Position numbers and translations under genes: made by a program | Origin: Casuarina equisetifolia | Taxonomy: Eukaryota; Streptophyta; Magnoliopsida; Fagales; Casuarinaceae | Assembly (NCBI GenBank): GCA_028551475.1 | Contig: CM052362.1 | Span: 13,315,521 to 13,379,520 of the forward strand | Direction of reading: 5' to 3' | DNA: 64,000 nt | In this document: positions 34,001 to 49,000 of the stretch, piece after piece | Layout: each line of letters starts with the position of its first letter | Position numbering within the stretch: position 1 is the stretch's first letter | The notes under the pieces: generated by a model | What the model saw: only the letters and a program-made list of their open reading frames with translations | Databases searched by the model: none | Told to the model about the DNA's origin: nothing

Positions 34001-37000
34001 AGAAAGAAAGAAATGGGAAGCAATATTCCAGTAATCAAAGTCTAAATGATTTGAATGTAATGAATTTTGAGTCTCTGACTCTTACATAACCTATTAGAAC
34101 TAGGCAATTAGTTTGAATTTGGAGGAAATCTTTCATGAAGTCCTACAAAAGGTTTCCAAAATGATCTATACCATTAATAACTGAGAATACTAAAAATACA
34201 ATCATGCATAGGAATATCATGAAATGTTAAGCGTGGCTCTGCATATAAAAATTTCCAGTAATCCATAATCCCTTTGCCTAATTCAGAAGCAGTTGAGCAT
34301 AGGAAAGTTTAGACTAAAACTCCAAAAGCATATAGACCCTGCTTTATTTAGAGGTCAGATGATGGCCCCACACCTGAAAAGCTCTAACCTATTAAAGTTG
34401 ATAATCACTCTAAACACAGCAGCTTGATTCTTATTCCATATTTACAGCTCTAGTATCTCGGGAAAAGACTAATTAATCATCTACCATAGATGCATATGTG
34501 AGAAAGTGAGCCGGCCATGTACATCAAGTGCACAGAACTAGAGAGAAGGTGGCTTGTTCTAGTTAGGTATGATATATGTCCAGACTACCCTTTTCTCCTC
34601 CAGGAGAACTCTAGGTACTTTCATTAATTTCTTTTGTTATACACAGTGATGAGTGAGAAGGTTGCTAAGGTTGGAAGAACTTCATGAAAACACATCCTTC
34701 ATGCCCTAGGTTAGAGTATTCTTGAAATGTGGTGATTTATATATCTGTCCTTCTTGAGGAGTGATAGACGTGGTCTTTTCATCTGTGTGTAGGGATGGTT
34801 TTGTCATCTGAATTATAGAAGTTCTTGTTGAAGTGGATGGTTATCAGTTTGTAGTGCAATGTATCTTCAATTTCTTCATCCTTTCTGTCATCTTATTTGA
34901 CCTAACCTTGTTTCGTGCTTTTCATTCTAGTTAGTTCACTCCTTGGTAGTTCAGAGCGAGGTTAGTGTTTGTTTAATATAGTGCATTCTTATGCATTTGT
35001 AACATTCATTGTCTCATATTTTCAGGAGAACGCATGATGGACTATATGAATATGGACGATAGATCAATTGGGATGTTTTGGGTTGTGTCTTACACCATGG
35101 CACAACCAGCTTGTGAAACAGTAATTAATTGGCTCTCCTCTGCTGGTCCAGAAATATTACCTGGACCAAATCTACAGTCCACTGAAAGGTTAACACTTAT
35201 GCGGGAAGTAAACCCATTGCCCATGTCATTATTATCTGGCTTTTCGATGAACCTGTCTTTGAAGCTGGCTTATCAAATGGAAGAATCTTTATTTGCTGGG
35301 CAGGTACTCTAGTTTGTAGGGGCGTAATAGATTTTTTTGAATGATCACTAGAATAATCCTTTCTTCAGCTATGTTTGTGGATGAATGAGGTATTGTATAT
35401 TGAGTCTAATTATTCTTAACCATATTTATGGGCTTACTTGAAAATCTATATAAATTAATTGAATATAAATCAATGATATGATTAAAAAAACTGAGGGCAG
35501 TAAACTTATATTAATTCCTTTCTAAATGTTATATATTTGTTTTTAGAAGTATAGTATTTCTTAAAGTTTGGAAAATGTGACTTGAAGTTGATCTGTCTAT
35601 CCCTTTTGGTCATGAGGGCTGACAAGTTCTTAAATGGCTACCTTGTAATTGTATAAAAGAGACCAAAGCAAAGAAGTCAACCTTGGAAACATAAACCATC
35701 CAAAAGTCTTGAAGACAAGGAGAGGTCTTTTTATATAAATATTTATGGTATTGATGTGACTAAGTGTTTTCTCTGATAATTTACACTATGAAGTACAGAC
35801 TAAGTATTCCTTTCTCTGCACTGGTTTCCTCTTATATAACCGAATCACAACATTTTGGCTGGTTCTTTTTTTTTTTTCTTTTTGGTTTTGTTTGCGGTAT
35901 GTGGTTCCATGAGATCTGTAGAAATTTTGGAACTTTATTTAGACATTAATATTTAATATGTTAATGCAGATCGTTCCAAGCATCGCAATGGTTGAAACGT
36001 ATACTAGATTGCTGCTTCTTGCACCTCACTCCTTATTTCGTTCACACTTCAGTGTAATTACCTTTTCCTTATATTTATTCCTCGCGCGCCCCCACCCCCT
36101 CCTCTCTTTTTCTCTTGCTTATGCTATTAGTCTAATTTGTATAATGTCTACAGAGGGGATTATTCTCCCAAGTTTTCCTGGTCTAAAGGTAACAGTGGGC
36201 TACGTCATCTTGGCTGCCTTCCACTTTTGTGAAGGCAGGAATTCTCTCTCAATTGCCTACTTTAACCCCATAAAGTTCAGCCACAGCCTAGCTGTCATCT
36301 CATATTTAAATGTTTCTTGTGTGAAAGGAGAAATTTATAGTTAGGCCCTTGAAGATCTTTGGCATGTATCAGCAATTAGTCTAAAAGAACCCCATTATTC
36401 TTCACTCTCTCCACACAACCAACACTTCAAGAGTCTTTCCAAGTTGTCATTGAACCTCAAATTTGGATCTTGATTGTTGTTGTGGGGAGTGATATTTTAA
36501 TAAGTGAATGCAAGTAAGACACCTACAAGACTGAACATGTGACCTATGCCACCCTTGTTTAATGGGAAAGGAGATGTCGTTTGTTCCAATTGATTATTGG
36601 GCTATTAGTTTTGATTCCACCCTATTAGCTGAGGAGCTTTGTCCACAGATTACATTCTGTTTCCCTTGGAATCCTGGCTGTATAGCTGCTTACTGTTGAA
36701 AAAATGGATTCTGCTGTTTGCTTTAGAACTTAACCAAAAGTTTAGTCACATTTCTTTAGCTCTTCTCTCTTTCTCTCTCTCTTTCTTACCTTTCTGTAAA
36801 ATGTATTTGAGCCCTATAATAATTGAGATGAGTCGTGATTTTGCACTTATTTTTTAAGTTCATTTTCATGTGTTTCCATTTCTTTTAATGGAAAAAGGGG
36901 AGGGGGGGGGGGGGGGGGGGGGGTGGTTAACTTACATTTTTTTTTCCCTTTTTATGCTGGATAACATTTCAAATAACTATCACTTACTGCAGCACTTGGC

Positions 37001-40000
37001 GCAAAGGAATCCGTCATTATTGAGCAAGCATGGGGTAACTCTTTTGGTGCTTGAAATTTTGAACTACCGTTTGCTTCCATTATACAGGTGATCACTTACT
37101 GGGTCCATATTGTGAAGTGAAATGTTCTAAATCAATTTACCTTGTATTTGTTTATCTTTGCATTCCAAAACTTTTCCTCTTTTTTGAGTCCCTGGACTTG
37201 AGATCCTTGGATAGAATCTGAATTTACTGCAAGTTGGTTTTTCTATTTGATATATTCTCTTCGTTCCAGATACCAAGGAAAAAGCAAGGCTTTGATGTAT
37301 GATGTCACAAAAATAATATCTACACTCAAAGTGAAACGTGGAGATCATCGTGTATTTAGATTGGCTGAAAACTTGTGCATGAATCTTATTTTGTCGCTGA
37401 GGGACTTTTTCCCTGTGAAAAGGGAAGGGAAGGTCGATACTGCGATCTCCAATCTCTCTCTCCCTCTCTTGCTCTCTCTCTCTCTCTCTTCTTCTTCTTT
37501 TTCATTTGGTTTGCTCTGTCGCAAAATCTCTCTTTCTGACTGGTGCTGCTGCTCTCTCTCCCTTCCTCTCTCTTGGCTTGTTTTCCCCAACTGGATTAAA
37601 CTAAAAGTTGATTATCTTTTATTTTCTATTGTATTTCTTCTTCAAGGGTCCAACTGAATTCACGGAAACTTTGAATCGGATAACCATAATAACTCTTGCC
37701 ATCACCATTAAAACACGTGGAATTGCCGATGCCGATCATCTGCTTTATCTGCAGACTATGGTAGAGCAGATACTGGCAACTAGCCAACATACGTGGTCAG
37801 AGAACACAATGCGCCACTTTCCTGCTGTGCTCCGTGATGCCTTAATGCCGCGAATGGATAAAAGAAGCCTGGCAATTCAGACATGGCAGCAGGTCCATTA
37901 TTGTCCATTTGTTTTCTCATAAATTCTGTTTTTTTTTACTAAAAAGTTTCAGGTTCTGCTTGTCCAAGTTTTCTTCTATTGGTTGTGGTGAAATTGTCTG
38001 GATTCAACTTGACATTGGTGTCATGAATGGTCATATTAAGGAAGCTTTATGGGATTTGGTGGGGAAAAGATAGTGAAGAGAATCTGTGAGACATATTTAG
38101 GATTACAACTATGGTTGTTACTCATTATTCTTACCCTGAATTGCTGATATAAACATGATGAATTTCTCTTCATGTAGATATATTTTGCCTGAAATTATTA
38201 AGGCCCTCCCCCTAAAGAAATTTTTGCTTGATATGGTTAGGCTATTACAATATAAGTTCAGTGCTTCTGTCTCTGGTGAAGGGAGAGATATCAGTGGCGA
38301 CTAGAATGATTGGCCTTTACTAACCTATAAAAAGAATGCCCCTTCTCACAACATGAGTAGTGACATCACCTGTTGTGTGAGATCGCAACCCTTTTGGACC
38401 TGTGGCTGATGACGCCACTGGTATATGTAGTACTAGCTTCACTATTTGTGGTTCTTTGAACTGATTTTTCTCCATAACATCTCAAATTGGAATCCTTGAT
38501 GTCTTCGTTAAGGTTACCCTGAATTTATTCAGAGTTTAATGTTTGGCATCATGGTAGTAGATAGGTCAATGATAAGCTTTATCAATTGTTGTTATTGTTT
38601 TCCTTGACTTCTGGTTCTGAGACACTGCTTCACTAATTTCATCCTTCTTTCCTACCGTTTATTTATGTAGTAAGTATTGGATCTGCACATAGGTGTGCTT
38701 GTAAAGCAATTAACTCCTAACTTGTGGGACAACCTTGAGGAATATATTTGGTTTTGTATTCAAAGTATTTATTTTTTATTAGATTGAGAATTCTACCTGT
38801 GTCACAATGTTCACTCATTGTGCAGGTAGAAACAACTGTGATCAACCAATGCACACAGCTCCTTTCACCGTCAGCTGATCCTACTTATGTTACAACGTAC
38901 ATCAGTCATAGCTTTCCCCAGCATCGGCAATACCTTTGTGCTGGTGCTTGGATACTGATGCATGGGCACCCAGAGAACATAAACAGTGCAAATTTGGTAC
39001 AGATATCCGATTATCCAGTTATTTGAATAGTACTTTGTTTCTTGGTAGTAAGATACAATATAAGAGTAATAATTTCTTCCCCTGATGGAGCTCAGGCCCG
39101 TGTCTTGAGAGAAGTTTCCCCAGAAGAAGTTACGGGTAATATCTATACAATGGTGGATGTGCTACTTCATCATATTCAGATGGAACTTCAGCATGGACAC
39201 CCGTTACAGGCATACAGCTTTTGCTATGGCTTTTATTTGTTATAGCTGTGCATTCTAAGTGCTGTTGGTCATTTGATTCACCTATTATTTCATTCTCAGG
39301 AACTTTTGTTGAAAGCTTGTGCAAACCTTGCATTTTTCATTTGGACCCATGAATTGCTTCCCTTGGATATTTTGCTTCTAGCACTTATTGACCGTGATGA
39401 TGATCCCCATGCATTGCGCATAGTGGTAAGCACTTTTTTAACATTATTATCTGTGTTGTGTTTTGAATGATCTCTTCAATGTTATGTGCATTAGTTGATT
39501 CAAACTCAATACTGAAGAAGAAGAAAAGAGAGGAGGATGAATATTAAAGAAAGAGATAATGGAAATCATTAGGAGAAAACGCAAAAATTAAGATTGCTAC
39601 CCCATTAATGTATTATTTTTACTTGCTTAGAAGAGACAGGTTACAGAAGCAACTGTTACTGTGAAAGATACTATAATAATACAGCCTATGTACAACTCTA
39701 GCTATGCTGGTCCCCCTACATTAAAAAAGAAAAAGTGGAACAGAATGCAGAGATAACTTGTATAGTCAGTTTGCTTCAGGCTGTATAAAAGCTCTACTTA
39801 GCAATTCCTTTGTCAATGCAAGTAGTTTCTTTTCTTCGTATGAAATGTAGAAATAAAAGCAACATGCATTTTCCTTAGTAAACTGAATAAAGTTTTATCA
39901 TGTTGGATTAGTGTATGGGCAATGTAAATGACTGAATCTTTTTTTTTTCTTTTCTTTTTTAATTCACAGTACAATTTACTAGTTCTTTTAAATCTTCATG

Positions 40001-43000
40001 TTTTTTCAGCAATGCTTTGAGTCAGACTAAATTGATAAGTTTCACGTATCATGGCTTTAACTCTAACTTTAGCATTAGGTTTAGCACAACTGATTATCTT
40101 TTGCTATGTTAGATCACTATTGCTCTTCCCACAAAGTGTGGCAATATGCCAAAGTCCAGATAAATAATCCTAGAATGTGATCAACTTCTCTTGAGTCTTT
40201 CATATCAACTGCTTAGACAAGCATGTATTCACTTTTGATGATACTCCCACATCATCCTAGCAAGTAGTATTTAAGTATAATTAGAACATCTTCTGAAATA
40301 GGAACAACTGTGCATGACAATTTCACTGCAAGTTCATCACGCTTTATCATCAACCAGTCATGTTTTCATGTTTGAAACAACAAATAAAAATATGTCGGAT
40401 CATGTTTTAGGCATGCTGGAAGATTTTATGACAGAAAAAATTACAACCAATCAAAGATGCCTAAAAGAGATTCCAGCAATTAACACGTTAAAACAACAAA
40501 GTGATTTAGTCCTTTTTTTTTCCCTTTTCTTTTTTTAAAAGTGATTCAGCTGTTGATTACTGGTTCATGAGAAAGAGAGTTTCTAATTGTTCGAACCAGA
40601 TTTTTTATAAAAACAAAAAATTCATCGAGTCTTTGAATTTTATGAAACAAAAAAATGGGATCAACTTAAAACAAAATCCAACTTTTGATCATTTTTTTGG
40701 GCTTGTGAAAACATAAACATTGAGAAAGATTGCTCTAAACACTGAACTTATCTGCTTCGTTTATGTTTGACATAGCACATACCCAAGGAGATAGTGGACT
40801 TTCTCATGTGCAGAGAGAGCAAATCAGAAACTATTCTTTTTCTAAAATAGCATGGTTGCCCACCCTCTGTAGGTAGGCTTGATAGTAAAACGCAAGTGCA
40901 ATAGGTCTCAAGTTTATGATTACCACATAACTCCCTTGGAAAAACGTATTAATTATAATTTACTGAACTATTATAAAAGACTTTGGTTATCTACTAATAC
41001 TTGTAAATCAAAAATAAGATATCCATATAACAACAAAGTAGTTTGATTTTACTGTTACTTTATTCATTTTATATAGTTTATCCTTCAGTCCTTGATTTAA
41101 TTGCCTGATTAGCTATCATATTCTCTTGACGAGAGATCAAATTATTTAGAGTATAAATTTCAGTAACTATTCATTAGAAAGTCAAGTTTGACTTAAGATA
41201 ATAAAATTTAGCGATTTTTCCTCAAGGAGGATTATATATCACAGTGAGATCTTAGATGCCATTTTGGGAATAAGTAAGCCCAAAATACTCAATATTATTA
41301 TGAAAGTATTGAGTTACAGTTACCAAACATGATCACTCAATATAATTGAAGTGATCAACACTATATTTGAATCCATTATTTATGTAGGATTAAAAGCCTT
41401 TCGAGTAGTAGATCAGAAAAAGGGTTTGAGTGATGGTAACATGGAAAATCGTTTCTCATGACTGTCTTATTTAATGGATCTCAAATGTATTATATTCACT
41501 CGAAATGCCAACTTCCATGATCTAATTAATATGTTATCCCGTAAGTAAATATGAACTTAGAATTTGCAATTATATGAAACCTTTGATTTGGGTCTTTTGT
41601 GCATTAGATGTACTTAATGCACCTAAATAACATATAATATAGCTTAAGAACACAATTCTTAATGTATAATATAACCTAAATATAATCAAGTTCTAATTTG
41701 TTTTTGGGGCACAACCCTAATATCAGTCCTGGCGATGAGGCTTCCTATACTTATTTTGTGAGGTCATTAGTTCTTAATATTAAGTTGATTTATTGCCAAT
41801 ATGGAAGAAGAAGAGATGGAGAAAAAAGGATGATGATGAGAAAGCAAGAAAAAGAGACCGCCTTATGAAGAAAACCCAGAAGGAATCTCTTCCCTCTTGC
41901 ATATTAGTAATAGTAGCTACAGAAAGATATTATTGTGAAAGGTATGCTTTAGCATCTGATTGATAGAATAAGAAATAAGAATACAACTCATAAATATAAT
42001 GTAATTGTTTATCGGTATGACCTATTTATCTTATACCTTTTAATGCTAGGATCTTTTGACCTTTGCTAACTTTCAGATTCTAATTTGGTACTTTTTGTGG
42101 AGGTATGTTTGATTTTTGTTGTGTTTCTGGACTTCTAGACATTTTTTGACCTGAAGCAACTTTTCAATAATGGTTGAAGGAAAGATTCTTATTCTTTATA
42201 AAATAAGCACATTATTTTTGCTGGTACTAGTGTATATATTGCATTTTTTTGCTTATGGTCTATCATTTTTTGCAGATTAATTTAGTGGAGAGGCAAGAGC
42301 TTCAACAAAGAATGAGCTTGTATCTTATGAATTGTGGACCCCCAGAGCACTGGGGTTTCTCCGGAATGTTCCAGCGAGTTGAGTTGCAGAAGGCTCTTGG
42401 AAATCATCTCTCATGGAAGGACAGGTGACATCTGTTCATTTTAACTAGCACAATGAAGTGTGTATAAGATGATATCAAGCTGTACAAAGTAATTCTAAGC
42501 TTGTTAATCAAAATAAACTTTAGTAATTGAACAAACTTTACCCACATGATAGTTTTCTGATGCATTATCAACTGTAGCTATCTCGTTTCAGTAGTCAGCT
42601 CTCTCATACCATTATGTATTTGCTTCTGAGAAAGAATGGTTTGGGTTACTGCTTTAGAAAGTTGATAACTTACTTTTCGTTTTCTGTTTTTTTTTTTTTT
42701 TTTTTTTTTGGCAATTTCAAAGATCTTTGGACTATCCTAACTCTTTAGGAGTAACTTTAGTACACCGTGTTGATAGTGAACAAGCAAATGCCCCATGATG
42801 AGTTAAAACTAGAAAGGAGTGGATTTATACATAGGGTCATTAATACTTCGTTAAGAGGGTCTTCTGCACTCTTCTCATATTTTCTATGAAGATCTATGTT
42901 CTTTGCATTACTTTTCTCGGGCTTGAGGTTTTTTGAAGCACTTCCATTAACCACAGTTAAATGCTGAAAAATTGATGCACCACCCTCTTCTTTTGTTAGA

Positions 43001-46000
43001 CCAATTATTATGTGTTACCTGTGTAGCCAAGATCATGAAGTCCACGTTAATATGTGGAGGTCCAGAAGGCTTCAGTTTGAGATAGAATACCCTTTTCTTA
43101 GATGGGTAAAAAATAAGCTTCCTGTGACCAACCATGGGAGAGAAATTGAATATGGTGATCTCAGTGCCTTGTCTTGTGCTGATGGCAAGCTTGAGTCCAT
43201 CACACACCACTGAAAACATTGAAGAATTTGCTATTTGCTTGTCCAAGGCTAGGACAGGACTGTAACTGAGGGCTATTTGACCTATTAGGGGCATTAAATA
43301 ATTCATAAATAGTGAATGGTTTAAATACCCTTGTTCGCATATAGCACGTAAAATTTTGACTTGGAGTATGTGTTAGTTAATAGTGCGACTAAGACCACAA
43401 AATTAAGACTCAATAGAGTCATACTTCGTATTTTAGAATCAGCTGGAAAAACTTCTTTCATCATAGATAAAAAGGTATTTTGGATCTGATATGCTGATTA
43501 TTATATTATCTTCTGCTACAAGTATTGTTGAAGAATTCGACATTGTTGGTGCAACATGTCCAGAAAATCTATTTATCACACTATTTTTTTAATTACAATA
43601 ACCTTTATTTATGTGTTTAGGACATGTTTAGTCATAGGGAGAGGATAGGGGGATTTTAAGTGATCTAGCTTGCCAGCGAAGCACTAACCAGGGCTGTAAC
43701 ATAGTAGGGTGTAATGGCAATTGTAATTGGCTTGTTTCTAAGTAGCACTGTTACTTTCTTTCTTGTTTTTCCTGCATTTGACTGTGTCGTTCCGTGACCT
43801 TGTTCTTATTCTGCCTGATTTCTTTTTTGTTAATCTTTGTGCAATATCACTGCGATCAGACTAAGGGATTTGAAGTTTTCTAAGTTACCTCTTCTTTTCA
43901 TGGTATAACCCTTGGTCCATGTTACATCACAAACTGTTATCGCCATATGTAAAGGCCTGTGAATCAGCTGATAACCATGAGGGCTGATTTCATTGTTTAT
44001 CTTCCTGCCTGTCTAATTAGTAACCCGAAATTTTAGATGCCTCCTGAATTCTCTGTTTTTGTAAGAGCTGTACAAAAGCATCCGGCACTTCTCCCCAAAG
44101 TACCATCATAGACCTTGATGTGACCTATTTAAGAGAGTTTGTACCTATCACTTTTCTACCTCTGTAGAATAATTATGATATGCTATTTACTTCTTGTATT
44201 TTCATTTATGGTTAGTGTGGTAGTGTTGTTTTTTATGCATCATTTGGGGCCTTGTTAGTGATATATTTGCTACTGTTTTATGTGTTGATGGTTGCAGAGT
44301 GATTAACCGTGCTTGAAATCATTTGCAGGTATCCCACATTCTTTGACGATGTAGCAGCTCGTTTGCTACCAGTCATCCCTTTAATTGTTTATAGACTAAT
44401 TGAGAATGATGCAATAGATCCAGCCGACAGAATTCTTGCCATGTATACTCCCCTTCTTGCATACCACCCTCTAAGATTTACATTTGTTCGTGATATACTT
44501 GCATATTTCTATGGTCATCTCCCTGGAAAGCTTATAGTCCGGATATTAAATATTCTTGACCTCAGCAAGGTAATGATAGTTCCTTCTTTCCTTTTGGTCC
44601 TTGTGAATTTAGGTTCTCCACCAACATCTTATTTTGGCTTAAATTTTTTTTCAGATACCTTTTTCAGAGTCATTTCCACAGCACATTAGTTCTTCAAATC
44701 CTGTCATATGCCCACCTATGGACTATTTTGCTACTCTGTTATTGGGACTTGTGAATAATGTTATACCTCCATTAAATAATAACTCAAAATTGGGTTCAAT
44801 GGGAGATCCTCCATGCAATACAGTGCGAACCTCCCATAATAAGCCTTCAACGACATCTCAATCTGGGCTGGCAAATGCTTCTGAGGGCCAGAAAGCATTT
44901 TATCAGATTCAGGATCCTGGAACCTATACTCAACTGGTTCTTGAAACTGCTGTCATAGAATTACTCTCTCTCCCTGTCTCTACTTCCCAGATTGTGTCTT
45001 CACTGGTCCAGATAGTTGTCAACATACAGCCAACGCTAATCCAATCCAGCAATGGTCTGAGTGGAGCTCCAAATGGTGTTGGGCAAGGTTCTGTATTGCC
45101 AACGTCCCCCTCAGGAGGGAGCACAGATTCCTTGAGTGCAAGCAGATCAACTTCAGTTCCGGGAATAAATACCTCCAACATTGTTGCTCGAAGTGGTTAT
45201 ACATGCCAACAATTGTCTTGCTTATTCATCCAAGCTTGTGGCCTCCTACTTGCTCAGCTACCTCCTGATTTTCATTTACAGCTTTATATGGAGGCATCCC
45301 GTATGATAAAAGAAAGTTGGTGGCTCACTGATGGGAAAAGGTCCCTGGGTGAACTAGACTCCGCTGTTGGGTATGCTTTATTGGATCCGACTTGGGCTGC
45401 TCAAGATAATACCTCAACAGCCATTGGTATGCTTTAAACTATGATGGCTATTTTCTGATTATTTTTTGATAAGTACCCAGGTTTTTCACCTAATATTCTA
45501 ATGTTGTACCAACTGGGTATTAATAACATTAAACTCACAATTAGAATGTGAGGCTTCAGTGATTTTCATGAGGCAATAGGTATAAACATATTAGTGACAA
45601 CAGAACAATGCCAGTCGGATATTTCAGTATGGTATCCATTTATGACAACTCTTAGTGACTGACGTTCTATTTTGGTGCCTTTGGATATCCAGAAATTGTG
45701 ATGGCTTCTTAATTTTTATCTGATGTTCAAGTAACAATGCTTTTATATATACGGGTAAATGTGGGGCTGAGTGTCATTTACTTATTTGTTTTGCATTTTT
45801 TTCTTTCAAGACATAGACCATAACGTAGATATTTATTTATTGAAATACAATATCTGATTTGGTTTCTTAAGTTTTACTTTTCAAAGAAAGAATCTGTGAT
45901 TGGCGCTGATAGTTTTGTCTTGGTTCCCAGGCGGTTGTTGAAATAGATAGTTTATGATAATTGGAAGCTTCTGAAGGAATACATATTCCTGTGAATGATG

Positions 46001-49000
46001 TAGCTAGTTTGCTTTTAAGAACAATTGACATAACCACTGTCCTTCTCGTGCTATGTGGTGGGTTTGTACATGATGTTAATCACATTGCTGGACTTGATTG
46101 TTGTATGACCGCTCACAAGAAGGGTTATCTTCTTTGTGATATTTTAATTTATTCCTTTAGTGCCGCTTACCCATAATATGCTCCTTTTTTTTTTTCTTTC
46201 TTTTTTGGGGCAACTGCCTGCTTTAGTGTTACTCATGGTGGGTACTTAAGAAAAAGGCAGAAAAAAAAAATTATGTCAGAAAAATCCAATAATAAAATTT
46301 GAACCACTCACTTCTGCAAAAGCCTTTGCTTTATGGAAACATATCCAAATGTCAGCGTAAACTGAATATGGTTGATTTTTGGGTCGACTTCAAGATGGGT
46401 TCGTAGGGCTAATCAACTGACTGTGGGTTAATGATCTTGTCTTCTGTTTATAGTTGCTCAACTCCTTTGTTGTTCTTATATAATCCTAACATTTTTCAAC
46501 CTTTGTTTACCCGCTGTTCTCTTCCGAATGTTAAGCGGCAGAAACATAAACAGGGGTGGGGCCCACTCAGGCTCAAGTGCTAATGATCAGTAGGTTCTGT
46601 TCACTTATTTTTAGCTTAGTTTTTAACGGTCCGGGTGATACTAGTGCTCCAGGTTCTTTTATTTTTGGTGGGTTGTATAATAATCTTCAGTCATTTAAGA
46701 GCTTTTGCTGAAAGAATGAGATCAACTTTTTTGTGTTTGGTTTTGTAATTACTGATTGGATTGAATATAGACTCAAGGAACTGAAGTTTTAAACATCCAT
46801 TCTGCAATAACAAGATGTGAATCTTTGGTTCAGGATTACTAAACACATAAACAGCATCCAAGGGAACAGCTAAAGTAAAATTGTCTAAGAAGCAAAAATA
46901 GGCTAAACTCCTAATAATCAGTCAATATCCTACGTGGGTTCCTTTACATAGAATCATTTAGCAAATTGATAGAGAATAATGCATAGATGAATATAAGCTA
47001 TTTAAAAAGCTAATTTACAACTTTAGTGGTGATCTAGATAATTTCTGCATGTTGATGTGAATGTTAAAGGCAATTTCTGCCTTCAAGCCTTTTCTTTCTT
47101 TTTCTTTTTTTTTTTTCTTTTTCCCCCTTTTTGTTAATTTCATGCATCTACTAATCTGATCCTTCAACTTGTCTGGTCCTGGCTGGATGTCTTACCCTGC
47201 TCTTTCTTTGCCAGGTAATATAGTTGCCCTTCTTCATTCCTTTTTCAGTAACCTCCCGCAGGAATGGCTGGAAGGAACCCACATTATTATTAAGAATCTC
47301 AGGCCGGTGACATCAGTTGCATTGTTGAGAATAGCATTTCGTATAATGGGCCCATTGCTTCCAAGACTTGCCAACGCACACACTCTCTTCAATAAGGTAC
47401 AAAGATACTAATTCGTTCCCAATTTCTGTTTGAAAGCTTTCTTCACATGTAGGCACAAAAACTGAATGTCTTAATGCTCCACTGAGTAATCCCTTCTACT
47501 ATGTCTTCTTTCTATTTATTTTCTTAATTAAAATTAATCAACCAATGTGGAATTCTTGCTTCTGTCTTCTTTAGTTGTTAAAACTAAAATGTGAGAGACA
47601 CTAAGGTCCGAGTCTCCTGGATTTTGGTATCCTGCCACTAGTTTATCTGACCAAAGTTCTAATTTAATGACATATGCTTTAGTCACTTTTGTCTGTGATG
47701 GATTTCTCAATTATTTGTCTAGTTCATTTAATCATAAATTGGAGGAAAGAAAGTTTGCTTTGTCTATATTGAGAATTCTTTGCAGTAGCTCCCTGAGCCG
47801 TTTTTCAGTGCCTTGCATCTACGTTACTCCTAAACTTTTCCGGAGTTCCTATGAAGCACTTGACATTGGTAGAGTTATGCTAGTCACCGAATATTTGTCT
47901 CTAAATAATTGGTGATGCTGAATTCTCTAGGAGATTGGCATGTGGGGACGCATGCCACCTATAAAGTTCTATCCATAATTGGGTGATGGATTTGCATTTC
48001 TTTAAAGTATTCAGGAAGATTCCAAAGACTGCTTGGCAGACTGATAGCTTTCTCTGTGCAGTATATAAACTTGGTTAAACGTTGAGTATGACTGGACAGC
48101 ATGTATCCTCTCTTAATCCAATCATTTGAGTTTGCAAGTTAGCATTGCCAAGGTGTTATATGAAAAGCGGAAGTATGGGATAGTGGAAAGATTAACAGAT
48201 TTGGTCTGTCAGCCTTGAGTTCCACCAAACCGTGTATCTGAGTGTTCTACTTACGTGGGAGGTCATCTTATGGTATGGGAGTGAAGAATAGTACTGGTAA
48301 CGAAATTTTGTGCCATAAGAAAAGTGAACAGAGCCTTGGTCATGAGAATTTAGGCGTGAGGGATTAGTTCCAAGTGCCTATGGGCTCTCTTATTTCAATG
48401 CATCAGCCTCTGTTAATATCTTGTGTAACCTAATTAGGAACCGAGATTATTAGTTGTCACTAAAATGAGAAGAAAACCAAGACAGTAAGTGAGTTTTTCT
48501 TAGTTTATCAACTTACATATGCAAATGCTGAAGGGTGCTGTTTCGTATATTTGTTTCATGACATGCTTTGGCAGTCCAGCATGCTAGTCATACTAATATC
48601 AACTTGGCTGCTATATTTGGCCATCATGCCTTGTATTGAATTCTGGAGTACCGTCTTTTTTCACTGTGCTTTCCTGTGGTTTCATAAACACTATCCTTAG
48701 CAAGGGAGTCACTGTTTTCCTCTCACATGACCAAATTATATAAAAGGGCTTTCTCATTATATAATACTATTCCAAAGTTCTCATGAACACATTGATTTCT
48801 GTAATTGTGAATCAAACACGTAACATCTTTTCTTCATTGCCTGTCTGCATTGCAGAACATGGATGGTTTACTGGCTGTCTTTGTTAAAATTTCATTATCT
48901 CTTCCACAAATCTCATGGAAAACCTTCTCTGCCAAATTAATTAAGATATTAAATTCATCTGTCTCTTACTGTTTGCCTCCCTCTTCCTTAGAGATGACTG

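Noticed and set aside
44930-45204. Reverse-strand frames of 83 and 61 codons
   Set aside because: They are shadows of MED23 exon 18, whose + strand reading matches the family throughout.
47667-47915. 82-codon + frame in MED23 intron 19 as an extra exon
   Set aside because: No counterpart in MED23 relatives, and joining exon 19 directly to exon 20 gives the conserved FNKTL reading in phase.
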